A stretch of DNA of 64,000 nt, from NCBI GenBank assembly GCA_020161775.1, contig JAIUOW010000011.1, forward strand, positions 110,294-174,293. Direction: 5' to 3'. Under the pieces are notes generated by a model that made no database searches, was not told the origin of the DNA, and was given only the letters and a program-made list of their open reading frames with translations. Within the stretch, counting starts at the first letter, position 1; each line of letters starts with the position of its first letter. The position numbers and the translations under genes were made by a program. This stretch comes from Pseudomonadota bacterium (lineage in GTDB: Bacteria > Pseudomonadota > Gammaproteobacteria > Burkholderiales > Burkholderiaceae_C). Positions 43,311 through 52,119 of this stretch are shown in pieces.

Positions 43311-44714
43311 ATGAATACGCTTCAACCCGCATCCCGACTCACCGCACTGGCGCTTGCACTGGCCCTGGCCGGCTGCGCGGTCGGCCCGACCTACCAGACG
43401 CCCGGCATGGACGTGCCCGCCGCGTTCAAGGAATCGCAAGGACCCTGGGTTCCGGCAACCCCCGCCGACGCACTGCCGCGCGGCGACTGGTGGACGCTGC
43501 TCAACGACCCGGTGCTCAATGATCTGGCGCAGCAGGTCAATGTGTCCAACCAGAACATCGCGGCGGCCGTGGCCGCCTACAACCAGGCGCGCGCGCTGGT
43601 GGCCGTGCAGCGCGCCCAGATGTTCCCCGCCGTGGGCCTGAACCTGGGCGCCGACCGCAGCGGCGGGCGTGGCAGCACCGGCGGCACGCGCAGCAGCTAC
43701 CAGCTGGGCATCGGCGCGAGCTGGGAGCCCGACCTGTTCGGCCGCTTGTCGCTGGCGGCGGGCAGCGCGGGCGCGGCGGCGCAGGCCAGCGCGGCCGACC
43801 TGGCGTCGGCGCGGCTCGCGTCCCAGGGTGAGCTGGCGGTGGCCTACATCGCTGTGCGGCAATACGACGCGCAGCGCGCGCTGCTGCTGCAGACCGTGCA
43901 GGGGTATGAACGCTCCCAGCAGATCGCGCAGAACCGCTACGACGCCGGCATCGCACCCCGCACCGACGTGCTGCAGGCGCAGACGCAGCTGGCCAACACC
44001 CGCGCCGACCTGCTCACGCTGGAGCGCCAGCGCGCGCAGGCCGAGCATGCGATTGCCGTGCTGACCGGCAAGGCGCCGGCCAGCTTCAGCCTGCCGGCGC
44101 AGCCGCAATGGGTGGCCACGGTGCCGGCCGTGCCGGTCAGCGTGCCGTCCACGCTACTGCAGCGCCGCCCCGACATCGCCGCACGCGAGCGCCGCGTGGC
44201 CCAGGCCAACGCGCAGATCGGCATTGCGCAGACCGCGTATTACCCGAACATCGGGCTGAATGCCTCCATCGGCACCGGCGGGCCCAGCATCAGCGACCTG
44301 TTCAGCGCGTCCACACTGGTCTGGGCCGTGGGCGCGTCACTGGCGCAAACGCTGTTCAGCGCTGGCGCGCGCGGCGCACAGGTCGATTCGGCCCGCGCGG
44401 GCCTGGAAGCCGCGGCGGCGCAATACCGCCAGACGGTGCTCTCAGCCTTCCAGGACGTGGAGGACCAGCTGGTGGCCGCCCGCGTGCTGCAACAGCAACA
44501 GGCCCTGCGCGAAGAGGCCTCTCGCGCCGCCGACCTGGCCGAACAGCAGCAGCTGAACCGTTACCGGGCAGGGCAGGTGAGCTTTACCGAAGTGATCAGC
44601 GCCCAGGCCGCCGCCCAGAGCGCGCGCCGCGCGCTGGTGCAATTGCAGGCCGACCGCCAGACGGCGGCGGTGGCGTTGATTCAGGCCATGGGCGGAGGTT
44701 GGCAAGGCCTTTGA
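43311..44714 (+). CDS. Outer-membrane efflux lipoprotein, NodT/TolC family
   Basis: 467 residues. A lipobox (LALAGC) ends the signal peptide, and the mature protein starts AVGPTYQTPGMDVPAAF, the usual NodT beginning. It has two internally repeated coiled-coil/strand units with QAQTQLANTRADLLTLERQRAQ, quoted in part. It completes the efflux system as the outer-membrane channel. It starts eight bases after the second permease. Confidence 0.93.
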   Translation: MNTLQPASRLTALALALALAGCAVGPTYQTPGMDVPAAFKESQGPWVPATPADALPRGDWWTLLNDPVLNDLAQQVNVSNQNIAAAVAAYNQARALVAVQRAQMFPAVGLNLGADRSGGRGSTGGTRSSYQLGIGASWEPDLFGRLSLAAGSAGAAAQASAADLASARLASQGELAVAYIAVRQYDAQRALLLQTVQGYERSQQIAQNRYDAGIAPRTDVLQAQTQLANTRADLLTLERQRAQAEHAIAVLTGKAPASFSLPAQPQWVATVPAVPVSVPSTLLQRRPDIAARERRVAQANAQIGIAQTAYYPNIGLNASIGTGGPSISDLFSASTLVWAVGASLAQTLFSAGARGAQVDSARAGLEAAAAQYRQTVLSAFQDVEDQLVAARVLQQQQALREEASRAADLAEQQQLNRYRAGQVSFTEVISAQAAAQSARRALVQLQADRQTAAVALIQAMGGGWQGL

Positions 44715-44723
44715 GCGCAAACC

Positions 44724-45319
44724 TGTCATGCCGGGCTCGACCCGGCATCCATGCCGCGCCGGCAACGGTTTGGGCCAACGAGGCATGGATTGCGGGTCAA
44801 GCCCGCAATGACAGATGGTCGGTGGGGCGGGCCCCGCAAAAGAGATGTTGTCATGCCGGGCTCGACCCGGCATCCATGCAGCGCTGGCCAGGATGCAGGT
44901 CAACGAGGCATGGATTGCGGGTCAAGCCCGCAATGACGCATGGGTGAGGTGGCGCTGCCCCACCAAAACAACGCCTGTCATGCCGGGCTCGACCCGGCAT
45001 CCATGCAGCGCTGGCCAGGATGCAGGTCAACGAGGCGTGGATTGCGGGTCAAGCCCGCAATGACGCATGGGTGAGGTGGCGATGCCCCACCAAAACAACG
45101 CCTGTCATGCCGGGCTCGACCCGGCATCCATGCAACGCCGGCCAGGATGCAGGTCAACGAGGCGTGGATTGCGGGTCAAGCCCGCAATGACGCATGGGTG
45201 AGGTGGCGCTGCCCCACCAAAGCAACGCCTGTCATGCCGGGCTCGACCCGGCATCCATGCAGCGCTGGCCAGGATGCAGGTCAACGAGGCATGGATTGCG
45301 GGTCAAGCCCGCAATGACA
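44724..45319. repeat. Tandem array of composite REP-like element, five copies
   Basis: Copies start at 44724, 44849, 44976, 45103 and 45230; the last four have an exact 127-bp period. Each copy has an A hairpin (ATGCCGGG-ctcga-CCCGGCAT) and a B hairpin (ATTGCGGG-tcaa-GCCCGCAAT) about 35 bp apart, with TGTCAT/ATGAC ends. The spacer between copies (GCATGGGTGAGGTGG to CAACGCC) is also repeated, so growth was by duplication of a 127-bp unit. This fills the whole gap between the efflux operon and the GIY-YIG gene. Confidence 0.95.
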
Positions 45320-45324
45320 GGCTT

Positions 45325-45609
45325 TTAGAGAATCGAGTCGTACAGGTCCTGCCACTGCGGGTTTTCGCGTTCAATCAGCGCGATCTTCCACTCGCGTTTC
45401 CAGTTCTTGAGCTGCTTTTCGCGCTGTATGGCGGCTTCTACCGATGGCGCGCCTTCAAACCACACCAGCCGGTGCACCCCATAGCGCGACGTGAATCCTG
45501 CAACGGCGTCCGTGCGGTGCTCATGCACCCGGCGCACCAGATCGTTTGTGACGCCCACATACAGGGTGCCATGGCATTCGCTGGCCAGCAGATAGACAAA
45601 ATAGCTCAA
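45325..45609 (-). CDS. GIY-YIG endonuclease-domain protein (UPF0213/YhbQ-like)
   Basis: 94 residues. YFVYLLASECHGTLYVGVTNDLVRRVHEH contains the GIY-YIG-like pair VYLL/YVGVT and the catalytic arginine; the segment REKQLKNWKREWKIALIE carries the helix and glutamate of the domain. The start is TTG 45609, overlapping the endonuclease III stop by TTGA, so translation is probably coupled. Small stand-alone GIY-YIG proteins of this type have unclear roles. Its 3' end abuts the REP-like array, five bases away. Confidence 0.82.
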   Translation of the reverse strand: MSYFVYLLASECHGTLYVGVTNDLVRRVHEHRTDAVAGFTSRYGVHRLVWFEGAPSVEAAIQREKQLKNWKREWKIALIERENPQWQDLYDSIL

Positions 45610-46244
45610 GGCGCGACGGTCTTGGGCCTGAAGTCGCAGTACGCCGCCACCGCGCACTTGTAGCAAAGCGGCTTGCGCGCAATGCACACGTACCGGCCGT
45701 GCAGGATCAGCCAGTGGTGCGCGTCCACCAGGTATTCGGGCGGAATGCGCTTCATCAGCCCCATCTCCACCTCGTAAGGGTTCTTGCCCGGCGCCAGGCC
45801 CGTGCGGTTGCCCACGCGGAAGATGTGCGTGTCTACCGCCATCGTGGGCTCGCCAAAGGCCACGTTCAGCACCACGTTGGCGGTCTTGCGGCCCACGCCG
45901 GGCAACGCCTCCAGCGCCTCGCGGGTGCGCGGCACTTCGCCGCCGTGCAGATCTACCAGCATGCGGCAGGCTTCCATCAGGTGTCTGGCCTTGCTGCGGT
46001 ACAGGCCGATGGTCTTGATGTAGCCCTCCAGTCCCTCCAGCCCCAGGTCCAGGATGGCCTGCGGCGTGTTGGCCACCGGGAAGAGCTTGCGCGTGGCCTT
46101 GTTCACGCCCACGTCGGTGGCCTGGGCACTGAGCAGCACGGCGGCCAGCAGTTCGAACACGCTGGTGTATTCGAGCTCGGTGTTGGGCATCGGGTTGGCG
46201 GCCTTCAGCGTGGCAAAGAACGGGGCGATGGACTCTTTTTTCAT
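45606..46244 (-). CDS. nth: Endonuclease III
   Basis: 212 residues. The HhH motif LPGVGRKTANVVLN contains the catalytic lysine, DTHIFRVGNRTGLA the catalytic aspartate, and the C-terminus the [4Fe-4S] ligands C-x6-C-x2-C-x5-C (CIARKPLCYKC). It removes oxidised pyrimidines in base excision repair. ATG at 46244 gives the normal MKKESIAPFF start. Confidence 0.96.
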   Translation of the reverse strand: MKKESIAPFFATLKAANPMPNTELEYTSVFELLAAVLLSAQATDVGVNKATRKLFPVANTPQAILDLGLEGLEGYIKTIGLYRSKARHLMEACRMLVDLHGGEVPRTREALEALPGVGRKTANVVLNVAFGEPTMAVDTHIFRVGNRTGLAPGKNPYEVEMGLMKRIPPEYLVDAHHWLILHGRYVCIARKPLCYKCAVAAYCDFRPKTVAP

Positions 46245-46336
46245 GGGCGGCAGTGTACGGGCTTCGCCTTTCCCGAAGCCATGCTTTGGGCAAGCCGCAT
46301 TGCGCTGCCGCGCCAGGCGGTGCACCATGCCGCCCC

Positions 46337-47182
46337 ATGATTGCTGAGCTGCAGAAGTGGCAGGGCCGCACCGAGACCCTGCAGGACGAGATCACCGCCG
46401 CGCCGGTGCGCGCGCTGGCCGCCACGCTGGACCGCGACGACCCGCCGGCCGGGCGCGGCACGCCGCTGCCGCCGCTGTGGCACTGGCTGTACTTTTTGCC
46501 GCACCACCGCCAAAGCGACATCGGGCCGGACGGCCACGGCAAGCGCGGCGGCTTTTTACCGCCCGTGCCGCTGCCGCGGCGCATGTGGGCCGGTGGACGG
46601 CTGACGTGGCATGCGCCGCTGCGCGTGGGCGACAGCGTGCAGCGGACATCCCGCATCGAATCGGTCAGCCACAAAAGCGGGCGAACGGGCGACCTGGTGT
46701 TCGTGGGCATGAAGCACGAGATCACCAGCGCGCAGGGCCTGGCCATCTCCGAGGAACATGACATCGTTTACCGTGCCGCGGCCCAGCCGGGCGATCCCGT
46801 GCCCCCGCCAGCCACCGCCCCCCATGCGGCGGTGTGGTCGCGCGAGATCGTGCCCGACGACGTGCTGCTGTTCCGCTATTCGGCGCTGACCTTCAACGGC
46901 CACCGCATCCACTACGACAGGCGCTACGTGACCGGGGTAGAGGGCTACCCTGGCCTGGTCGTGCACGGCCCGCTGATTGCCACGCTGCTGGCGGACCTGC
47001 TGCGCCGCGAGGCGCCCGATGCCGTGCTGCGCACGTTCAACTTCAAGGCGGTGCGGCCCACGTTTGACCTGCACCCCTTTCGCGTCAACGGCCGTCCGTC
47101 GGCCGATGGCAAAACCATTGACCTGTGGGCCTGCGACCATGAAGGCTGGCTCACCATGCAGGCCACGGCCACATTGATCTGA
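46337..47182 (+). CDS. MaoC-like double-hotdog hydratase (mesaconyl-C4/3-methylfumaryl-CoA hydratase type)
   Basis: 281 residues. LPPLWHWLYFLPHHRQSDIG, then RRMWAGGRLTWHAPL in the N-terminal half and FRYSALTFNGHRIHYDRRYV in the second, are typical of FAS1-like/MaoC hydratases acting on C5 acyl-CoA such as itaconyl- or mesaconyl-CoA. It precedes an acyl-CoA dehydrogenase gene by nine bases, and further right lie a PrpD-type protein and a CoA-transferase. Role in C5 dicarboxylate breakdown is inferred. Confidence 0.82.
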   Translation: MIAELQKWQGRTETLQDEITAAPVRALAATLDRDDPPAGRGTPLPPLWHWLYFLPHHRQSDIGPDGHGKRGGFLPPVPLPRRMWAGGRLTWHAPLRVGDSVQRTSRIESVSHKSGRTGDLVFVGMKHEITSAQGLAISEEHDIVYRAAAQPGDPVPPPATAPHAAVWSREIVPDDVLLFRYSALTFNGHRIHYDRRYVTGVEGYPGLVVHGPLIATLLADLLRREAPDAVLRTFNFKAVRPTFDLHPFRVNGRPSADGKTIDLWACDHEGWLTMQATATLI

Positions 47183-47191
47183 CCCCAACCC

Positions 47192-48361
47192 ATGAAAACT
47201 GAAATCCCCACCCCCGACGCCCACCAGGAAATGCGCGAGGCACTGCGTGCCCTGTGCCGCCAGTACGACTCCGCCTATTGGCAAAAGGTGGACGAGGCCC
47301 GCGGCTACCCCGAGGCTTTTGTCAATGCGCTGACCGAAGCCGGCTGGCTGGCCGCGCTGATCCCGCAGGAATACGGCGGCTCGGGCCTGGGCCTGGCCGA
47401 GGCCTCCGTCATCATGGAGGAGATCAACCTTGCCGGTGGCAACGCGGGCGCCTGCCATGGCCAGATGTACAACATGGGCACGCTGTTGCGCCACGGCTCG
47501 CCAGAGCAAAAGCGCCAGTACCTGCCGTCCATCGCCAGCGGCAAGCTGCGCCTGCAGTCCATGGCCGTGACCGAGCCCACCACCGGCACCGACACCACCA
47601 AGCTCAAGACCACGGCCGTGAAAAAGGGCGACCGCTATGTGGTCAATGGCCAGAAGGTCTGGATATCGCGCATCCAGCATTCGGACCTGATGATCCTGCT
47701 GGCGCGCACCACGCCGCTGGCCGAGGTCACGAAGAAGAGCGAAGGCATGAGCATCTTCATCGTGGACCTGCACCAGTCCATCGGCAAGGGCATGGAGGTG
47801 CGGCCCATCCTGAACATGGTGAACCATGAAACGAATGAAGTGTTCTTCGACAACCTGGAGATCCCGGCCGAGAACCTGATCGGCCAGGAAGGGCAGGGCT
47901 TCAAGTACATCCTGGACGGCCTGAACGCCGAGCGCACGCTGATCGCGGCCGAGTGCATTGGCGACGCCTACTGGTTCATTGACAAGGCGCGCCGCTACGC
48001 CAGCGACCGCGTGGTGTTCGACCGGCCCATCGGCCGCAACCAGGGCGTGCAGTTCCCGATTGCCGACGCCTACATCGAGACCGAGGCGGCCAACCTGATG
48101 CGCTTCAAGGCCTGCAACCTGTTTGACGCGGGCCAGCCATGCGGGGCCGAGGCCAACATGGCCAAGTACCTGGCGGCCAAGGCGTCCTGGGAGGCTGCCA
48201 ACGTGTGCCTGCAGACGCACGGCGGCTTTGGCTTTGCCTGTGAATACGACGTGGAGCGCAAGTTCCGCGAGACCCGGCTGTACCAGGTGGCGCCGATTTC
48301 CACCAACCTCATTTACTCGTACGTGGCCGAGCATTTGCTGGGCCTGCCGCGCTCGTTCTGA
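47192..48361 (+). CDS. Acyl-CoA dehydrogenase
   Basis: 389 residues with all three domains. QSMAVTEPTTGTDTTKLKT is the FAD-binding strand and QTHGGFGFACEYDVERKFRE the C-terminal helix with the likely catalytic glutamate. Electrons would go to ETF. The substrate is not known; position suggests a short branched or dicarboxylic acyl-CoA. It is convergent with the LysR gene at 48438, and a hairpin lies between. Confidence 0.92.
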   Translation: MKTEIPTPDAHQEMREALRALCRQYDSAYWQKVDEARGYPEAFVNALTEAGWLAALIPQEYGGSGLGLAEASVIMEEINLAGGNAGACHGQMYNMGTLLRHGSPEQKRQYLPSIASGKLRLQSMAVTEPTTGTDTTKLKTTAVKKGDRYVVNGQKVWISRIQHSDLMILLARTTPLAEVTKKSEGMSIFIVDLHQSIGKGMEVRPILNMVNHETNEVFFDNLEIPAENLIGQEGQGFKYILDGLNAERTLIAAECIGDAYWFIDKARRYASDRVVFDRPIGRNQGVQFPIADAYIETEAANLMRFKACNLFDAGQPCGAEANMAKYLAAKASWEAANVCLQTHGGFGFACEYDVERKFRETRLYQVAPISTNLIYSYVAEHLLGLPRSF

Positions 48362-48374
48362 GCGCGGCAGGGCT

Positions 48375-48393
48375 GGCATCAAACCTTGATGCC
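48375..48393. terminator. Hairpin between convergent genes
   Basis: GGCATCAA-acc-TTGATGCC, a perfect 8-bp stem with a 3-base loop, 13 bp after the acyl-CoA dehydrogenase stop. No T-run follows on either strand, so termination is possible but not certain. Confidence 0.45.
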
Positions 48394-48400
48394 GGCATCA

Positions 48401-48443
48401 GCGTCAAGCGGACCTGGGCGTCAAGCGGACCTGGGCGTCAAGC
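48401..48443. repeat. 17-bp tandem direct repeat, 2.5 copies
   Basis: The unit GCGTCAAGCGGACCTGG occurs at 48401-48417 and 48418-48434, with a partial third copy at 48435-48443 that includes the LysR stop codon. It looks like a recent slippage duplication. Confidence 0.85.
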
Positions 48444-49361
48444 CTGCTTGACCTCCGCCGCCGTCGCATCCACCAGATAGCGGATCAGCAGCTCCCCGAA
48501 CTGGGGCAGGTCGCGCCCCGCACGCTTGACCAGGCGGATCTCGCGGCGCGCCCAGGCGTCCTCCAGCGGAACCAGCTTCAGCCCCAGCGGTTGCGCAAAC
48601 CGCTGGGCGCAGGTCATTGGCATGATGGCCAGGCCCACACCTGCGGCCACCATGCGGCACACGGCGTCAAAGCTGCCCAGCTGGATGCGCAGGCTGATGC
48701 GCTTGCCCACCTTGCGCGCCGCCTGGTCCAGGAAGGACTGGATGGCGCTGGACTGGTTCAGCCCCACGAAGCGGTAGCTGTCCACGATGGATTCCAGCGA
48801 CACGTGTTCGCGCGCGGCCAGCGCGTGCTCGGTGGGCGCAAGCAGGACCAGCTCGTCGGTGAACAGGTGCGTGGCCTCCAGGCCAGCCATGGGTACGTCG
48901 CCCGCCACGTCGCCGGCCACGATGCCCAGGTCGGCCGCGCCGCTGCTGATCAGCGTAACGATGTCCTTGGACAGGTGTTCTTCCAGCTCCACGTCGATGT
49001 CGGGGTTGTCACCCAGAAACCGCGACAGCGCGTCGGGCAGGAATGAATTGGTGGCCGTGGTGTTGGCCAGGACCCGGATGCGGCCCTTGATGCCCTTGGC
49101 ATAGGGAAACAGGTCGGAGTGCATGCACTCCAGGCTGCGGAAAATCTCGCGCGCATGGCCCAGCAGCATTTCGCCCGCGGACGTGAGCTGCACGCCCTTG
49201 GGCTGGCGCAGCAACAATGGTGCCTGAAAGGCGTCTTCCAGCTGCTTGATGCGCGCGCTGGCCGCGGGCAGCGACAGAAAACTCTTCTCGGCCGCACGCG
49301 TCAGGTTGAGCGTCTCGCCGATGTGCAGGAACAGCCGCAGGTCAACAAGGTCATAGCGCAT
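48438..49361 (-). CDS. LysR-family transcriptional regulator
   Basis: 307 residues. The N-terminal HTH is VDLRLFLHIGETLNLTRAAE with PAASARIKQLEDAFQ; a periplasmic-binding-like effector domain follows. It is divergent from the MmgE/PrpD gene and lies between the two halves of the CoA-thioester locus, so it is the probable regulator of both. A CCTAA-N8-TTAGG site lies in the gap. Confidence 0.9.
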   Translation of the reverse strand: MRYDLVDLRLFLHIGETLNLTRAAEKSFLSLPAASARIKQLEDAFQAPLLLRQPKGVQLTSAGEMLLGHAREIFRSLECMHSDLFPYAKGIKGRIRVLANTTATNSFLPDALSRFLGDNPDIDVELEEHLSKDIVTLISSGAADLGIVAGDVAGDVPMAGLEATHLFTDELVLLAPTEHALAAREHVSLESIVDSYRFVGLNQSSAIQSFLDQAARKVGKRISLRIQLGSFDAVCRMVAAGVGLAIMPMTCAQRFAQPLGLKLVPLEDAWARREIRLVKRAGRDLPQFGELLIRYLVDATAAEVKQA

Positions 49362-49393
49362 TTTTTCATTTTAGGCTGCGGGTGTTCACATGA

Positions 49394-49411
49394 CCTAAAC
49401 CGAGGCTTAGG
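49394..49411. promoter_or_regulatory. Inverted repeat in LysR/PrpD gap
   Basis: CCTAA-N8-TTAGG, 33 bp upstream of the LysR start and 79 bp before the PrpD gene. It fits a LysR-type site in place and symmetry, but the arms are short. Confidence 0.4.
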
Positions 49412-49489
49412 CACAGGCGAATGGCCCCCGTGCCGTTGCGTGCCTACACTCGTTGTCGATTTGACGGCAACCGATGACGCAGGCAGCAC

Positions 49490-50857
49490 ATGACAGACAC
49501 CCCGGACAACCATCCCTCACGCACCCTGGCCGGCTTTGCCGCGGCGCTGGAATACGCCGACATCCCCGACGCAGTGCTGCGCCGCTGCGAGGACCTGTTC
49601 CTGGACTGGGCTGGTTCCGCCCTGGCGGGCAAGGCCGGCGCGCCGGTGCAGATGATCGCCGCCTATGCCGCGCAGATGGGCCCCGCGCAGGGGCCCAGCG
49701 AGGTGCTGATCTCGCGCACCACGTCGTCGCCGTTCTTTGCGGCCATGGTGAACGCCGCCGCGTCGCACTACATCGAGCAGGACGACGTGCACAACGGCTC
49801 GGTGTTCCACCCCGCCGCGGTGGTGTTCCCGGCCGCGCTGGCCGTGGCACAGGCCGTGGGCGCCAGCGGGCGCGACCTGCTGGTGGCCAGCGTGGCAGGC
49901 TACGAGGTGGGCATCCGCGTGGGTGAATTCCTGGGCCGGTCGCACTACAGGGTGTTCCACACCACGGGCACGGCGGGCACGCTGGCCGCCGCCGCCGCCG
50001 CGGGCCGCCTGCTGGGCCTGTCGCCCACGCAGATGCTGCATGCCTTTGGCTCGGCGGGCACGCAGTCGGCCGGGTTGTGGGAGTTTCTGCGCGACGCGGC
50101 GCATTCCAAGCAGCTGCACACCGCGCATGCGGCAGGGGCGGGCGTGACGGCGGCTTACCTGGCGCAGCAGGGCTTTACCGGTGCCAGGCGCATCCTGGAG
50201 GGCGCGCAGGGCATGGCCGCCGGCATGTCGCAGGACGCCGACCTGTCGCGCCTGACCGATGGCCTGGGCCAGCGCTGGACGCTGGCGGAGACCTCATTCA
50301 AATACCACGCGTCGTGCCGCCACACGCACCCGGCGGCTGATGCACTGCAACAGGTGTTGCAGCGCGAAAAGCTGGACGCGTCGCAGGTGCGCAGCGTGAC
50401 GGCCCACGTACACCAGGGCGCGATTGACGTGCTGGGCGCGGTGGACGTGCCCGAGACCGTGCACCAGGCCAAGTTTTCCATGGGCACGGTCCTGGGGCTG
50501 ATTGCCGCGCACGGGCGCGCCGGTGTGAGTGAATTCGAAGCTAGCCTGGGCGACGCCGAGGTCAGCAGTTTCCGGCCCAAGGTGAGCATGGCGCTGGACG
50601 CCGAGGTGGATGCGGCCTATCCCGCGCGCTGGATCGGCAAGGTCACCGTGCATACGCACGACGGCCGCAGCCTGCACGGCCGCGTGGACGAACCCAAGGG
50701 CGACCCCGGCAACACGCTGGACCGCACCGAGATTGAAAACAAGGCGATTCGCCTGGCCGAGTTTTCAGGCGCTGCCACGCGGGCCGAAATGCAGGCGCTG
50801 ATCGCGGCCTGCTGGTCGCTGTCCACCACTGCGCGTGTGGGGTTGCTGCTGCCATGA
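49490..50857 (+). CDS. MmgE/PrpD-family protein
   Basis: 455 residues. DWAGSALAGKAGAPVQMIAAYA, YIEQDDVHNGSVFHPAAVV and FKYHASCRHTHPAADAL are typical of the 2-methylcitrate dehydratase/aconitate decarboxylase family (each quoted in part). Members dehydrate or decarboxylate tricarboxylates, including cis-aconitate decarboxylases that make itaconate. The exact substrate is not known. ATGA overlap with the CoA-transferase gene indicates one operon. Confidence 0.9.
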   Translation: MTDTPDNHPSRTLAGFAAALEYADIPDAVLRRCEDLFLDWAGSALAGKAGAPVQMIAAYAAQMGPAQGPSEVLISRTTSSPFFAAMVNAAASHYIEQDDVHNGSVFHPAAVVFPAALAVAQAVGASGRDLLVASVAGYEVGIRVGEFLGRSHYRVFHTTGTAGTLAAAAAAGRLLGLSPTQMLHAFGSAGTQSAGLWEFLRDAAHSKQLHTAHAAGAGVTAAYLAQQGFTGARRILEGAQGMAAGMSQDADLSRLTDGLGQRWTLAETSFKYHASCRHTHPAADALQQVLQREKLDASQVRSVTAHVHQGAIDVLGAVDVPETVHQAKFSMGTVLGLIAAHGRAGVSEFEASLGDAEVSSFRPKVSMALDAEVDAAYPARWIGKVTVHTHDGRSLHGRVDEPKGDPGNTLDRTEIENKAIRLAEFSGAATRAEMQALIAACWSLSTTARVGLLLP

Positions 50858-52032
50858 CAAGACCACTGGACGGCATCACCGTCATCTCACTCGAGCACGC
50901 CATTGCCGCGCCGTTCTGCACCCGCCAGCTGGCTGACCTGGGCGCGCGGGTCATCAAGGTCGAGCGTCCGGGCGAAGGCGACTTTGCCCGCGCCTACGAC
51001 CAGCGCGTGCGCGGCCTGGCGTCGCATTTTGTCTGGGTCAACCGGTCCAAGGAGAGCCTGACGCTGGACCTGAAGCAACCCGCCGCGCGGGCCGTGCTGG
51101 CCGACCTGCTGGCGCGCGCCGACGTGCTGGTGCAAAACCTGGCGCCGGGCGCCGCCGCCCGCCTGGGCCTGGGGTTTGATGTGCTACACGCTACGCACCC
51201 CCGGCTGGTGGTGTGCGACATCTCGGGCTATGGCAACCACGGCCCCTACCGCGACAAAAAGGCCTATGACCTGCTGATCCAGAGCGAGGCGGGCCTTCTG
51301 TCCATCACCGGCACACCCGACGCACCGGCCAAGGCCGGCGTGCCGGTGGCCGACATTGCGGCGGGCATGTATGCCTACAGCAGCGTGCTGGCGGCACTGC
51401 TGCAGCGCGCTCGCACCGGGCTGGGCTCGCACATTGACGTGTCCATGCTGGAGTCGCTGGCCGAATGGATGGGCTATCCGCTGTACTACGCGTTTGACGG
51501 TGCGCCGCCGCCCCCGCGCAGCGGCGCGGCCCATGCCACCATCGCGCCCTATGGCCCCTATGCCACGGCCGACGGCACGGTGATGCTGGGCGTGCAGAAC
51601 GAGCGCGAATGGCAGGCCTTTTGTACCGGGGTGCTGCAGCGGCCCGCGCTGGCGGCGGACCCGCGCTTTGCCAGCGGCGCGCAACGCAACGCCCACCGTG
51701 ATGCGCTGCGCGCCGGGATTGAAGACGTGTTGCAGGGCCTGTCGCTGGCCGAGGTGCTGGCGCGGCTGGACGCCGCGCAGATTGCCAACGCCAGCGTCAA
51801 CAGCATGGCCGGCCTGTGGGCCCACCCGCAGCTGGCCGCGCGCGGGCGCTGGCGCCAGGTGGCCACACCCGGCGGCTCCATCCCCGCGCTGCTGCCCCCG
51901 GGCGCGCACGGCAGCTTTGAGGCCCGCATGGACGCGGTGCCCGCGGTGGGCCAACACACCGAAGCCATCCTGCGCGAGCTGGGCCGCACCGATGCGGACA
52001 TCGACGCGCTGCGTGTCGACGGCGCGATCTGA
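50854..52032 (+). CDS. CaiB/BaiF-family CoA-transferase
   Basis: 392 residues. ISLEHAIAAPFCTRQLADLG at the N-terminus and the catalytic aspartate in KKAYDLLIQSEAGLLS mark a class III CoA-transferase. It would load CoA onto a carboxylic acid, perhaps the product of the PrpD-type enzyme just upstream (inference). It shares the family but little direct sequence with the CoA-transferase at 17776. Confidence 0.9.
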   Translation: MTRPLDGITVISLEHAIAAPFCTRQLADLGARVIKVERPGEGDFARAYDQRVRGLASHFVWVNRSKESLTLDLKQPAARAVLADLLARADVLVQNLAPGAAARLGLGFDVLHATHPRLVVCDISGYGNHGPYRDKKAYDLLIQSEAGLLSITGTPDAPAKAGVPVADIAAGMYAYSSVLAALLQRARTGLGSHIDVSMLESLAEWMGYPLYYAFDGAPPPPRSGAAHATIAPYGPYATADGTVMLGVQNEREWQAFCTGVLQRPALAADPRFASGAQRNAHRDALRAGIEDVLQGLSLAEVLARLDAAQIANASVNSMAGLWAHPQLAARGRWRQVATPGGSIPALLPPGAHGSFEARMDAVPAVGQHTEAILRELGRTDADIDALRVDGAI

Positions 52033-52119
52033 CCCTGCCGCCCCTGCTGTAACTTCTGTTGTATATCCGGGCCCATGCCCCTATGCTTGATGCGTCGTCA
52101 ACTCGTTGGGGAGAAACGT

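Noticed and set aside
41062-43332. A 756-codon frame antisense to the second RND permease
   Set aside because: No domain, His/Gln/Arg-rich composition, and the sense strand carries a complete MdtC-like protein.
44751-45063. Short open frames inside the REP-like array
   Set aside because: They are reading frames through repeated hairpins (for example MPGSTRHPCSAGQDAG) with no ribosome sites.
44724-45319. Repeat array considered as a CRISPR
   Set aside because: The period is 127 bp, the between-copy DNA is itself repeated, and each copy is a double hairpin. There are no unique spacers and no cas genes.
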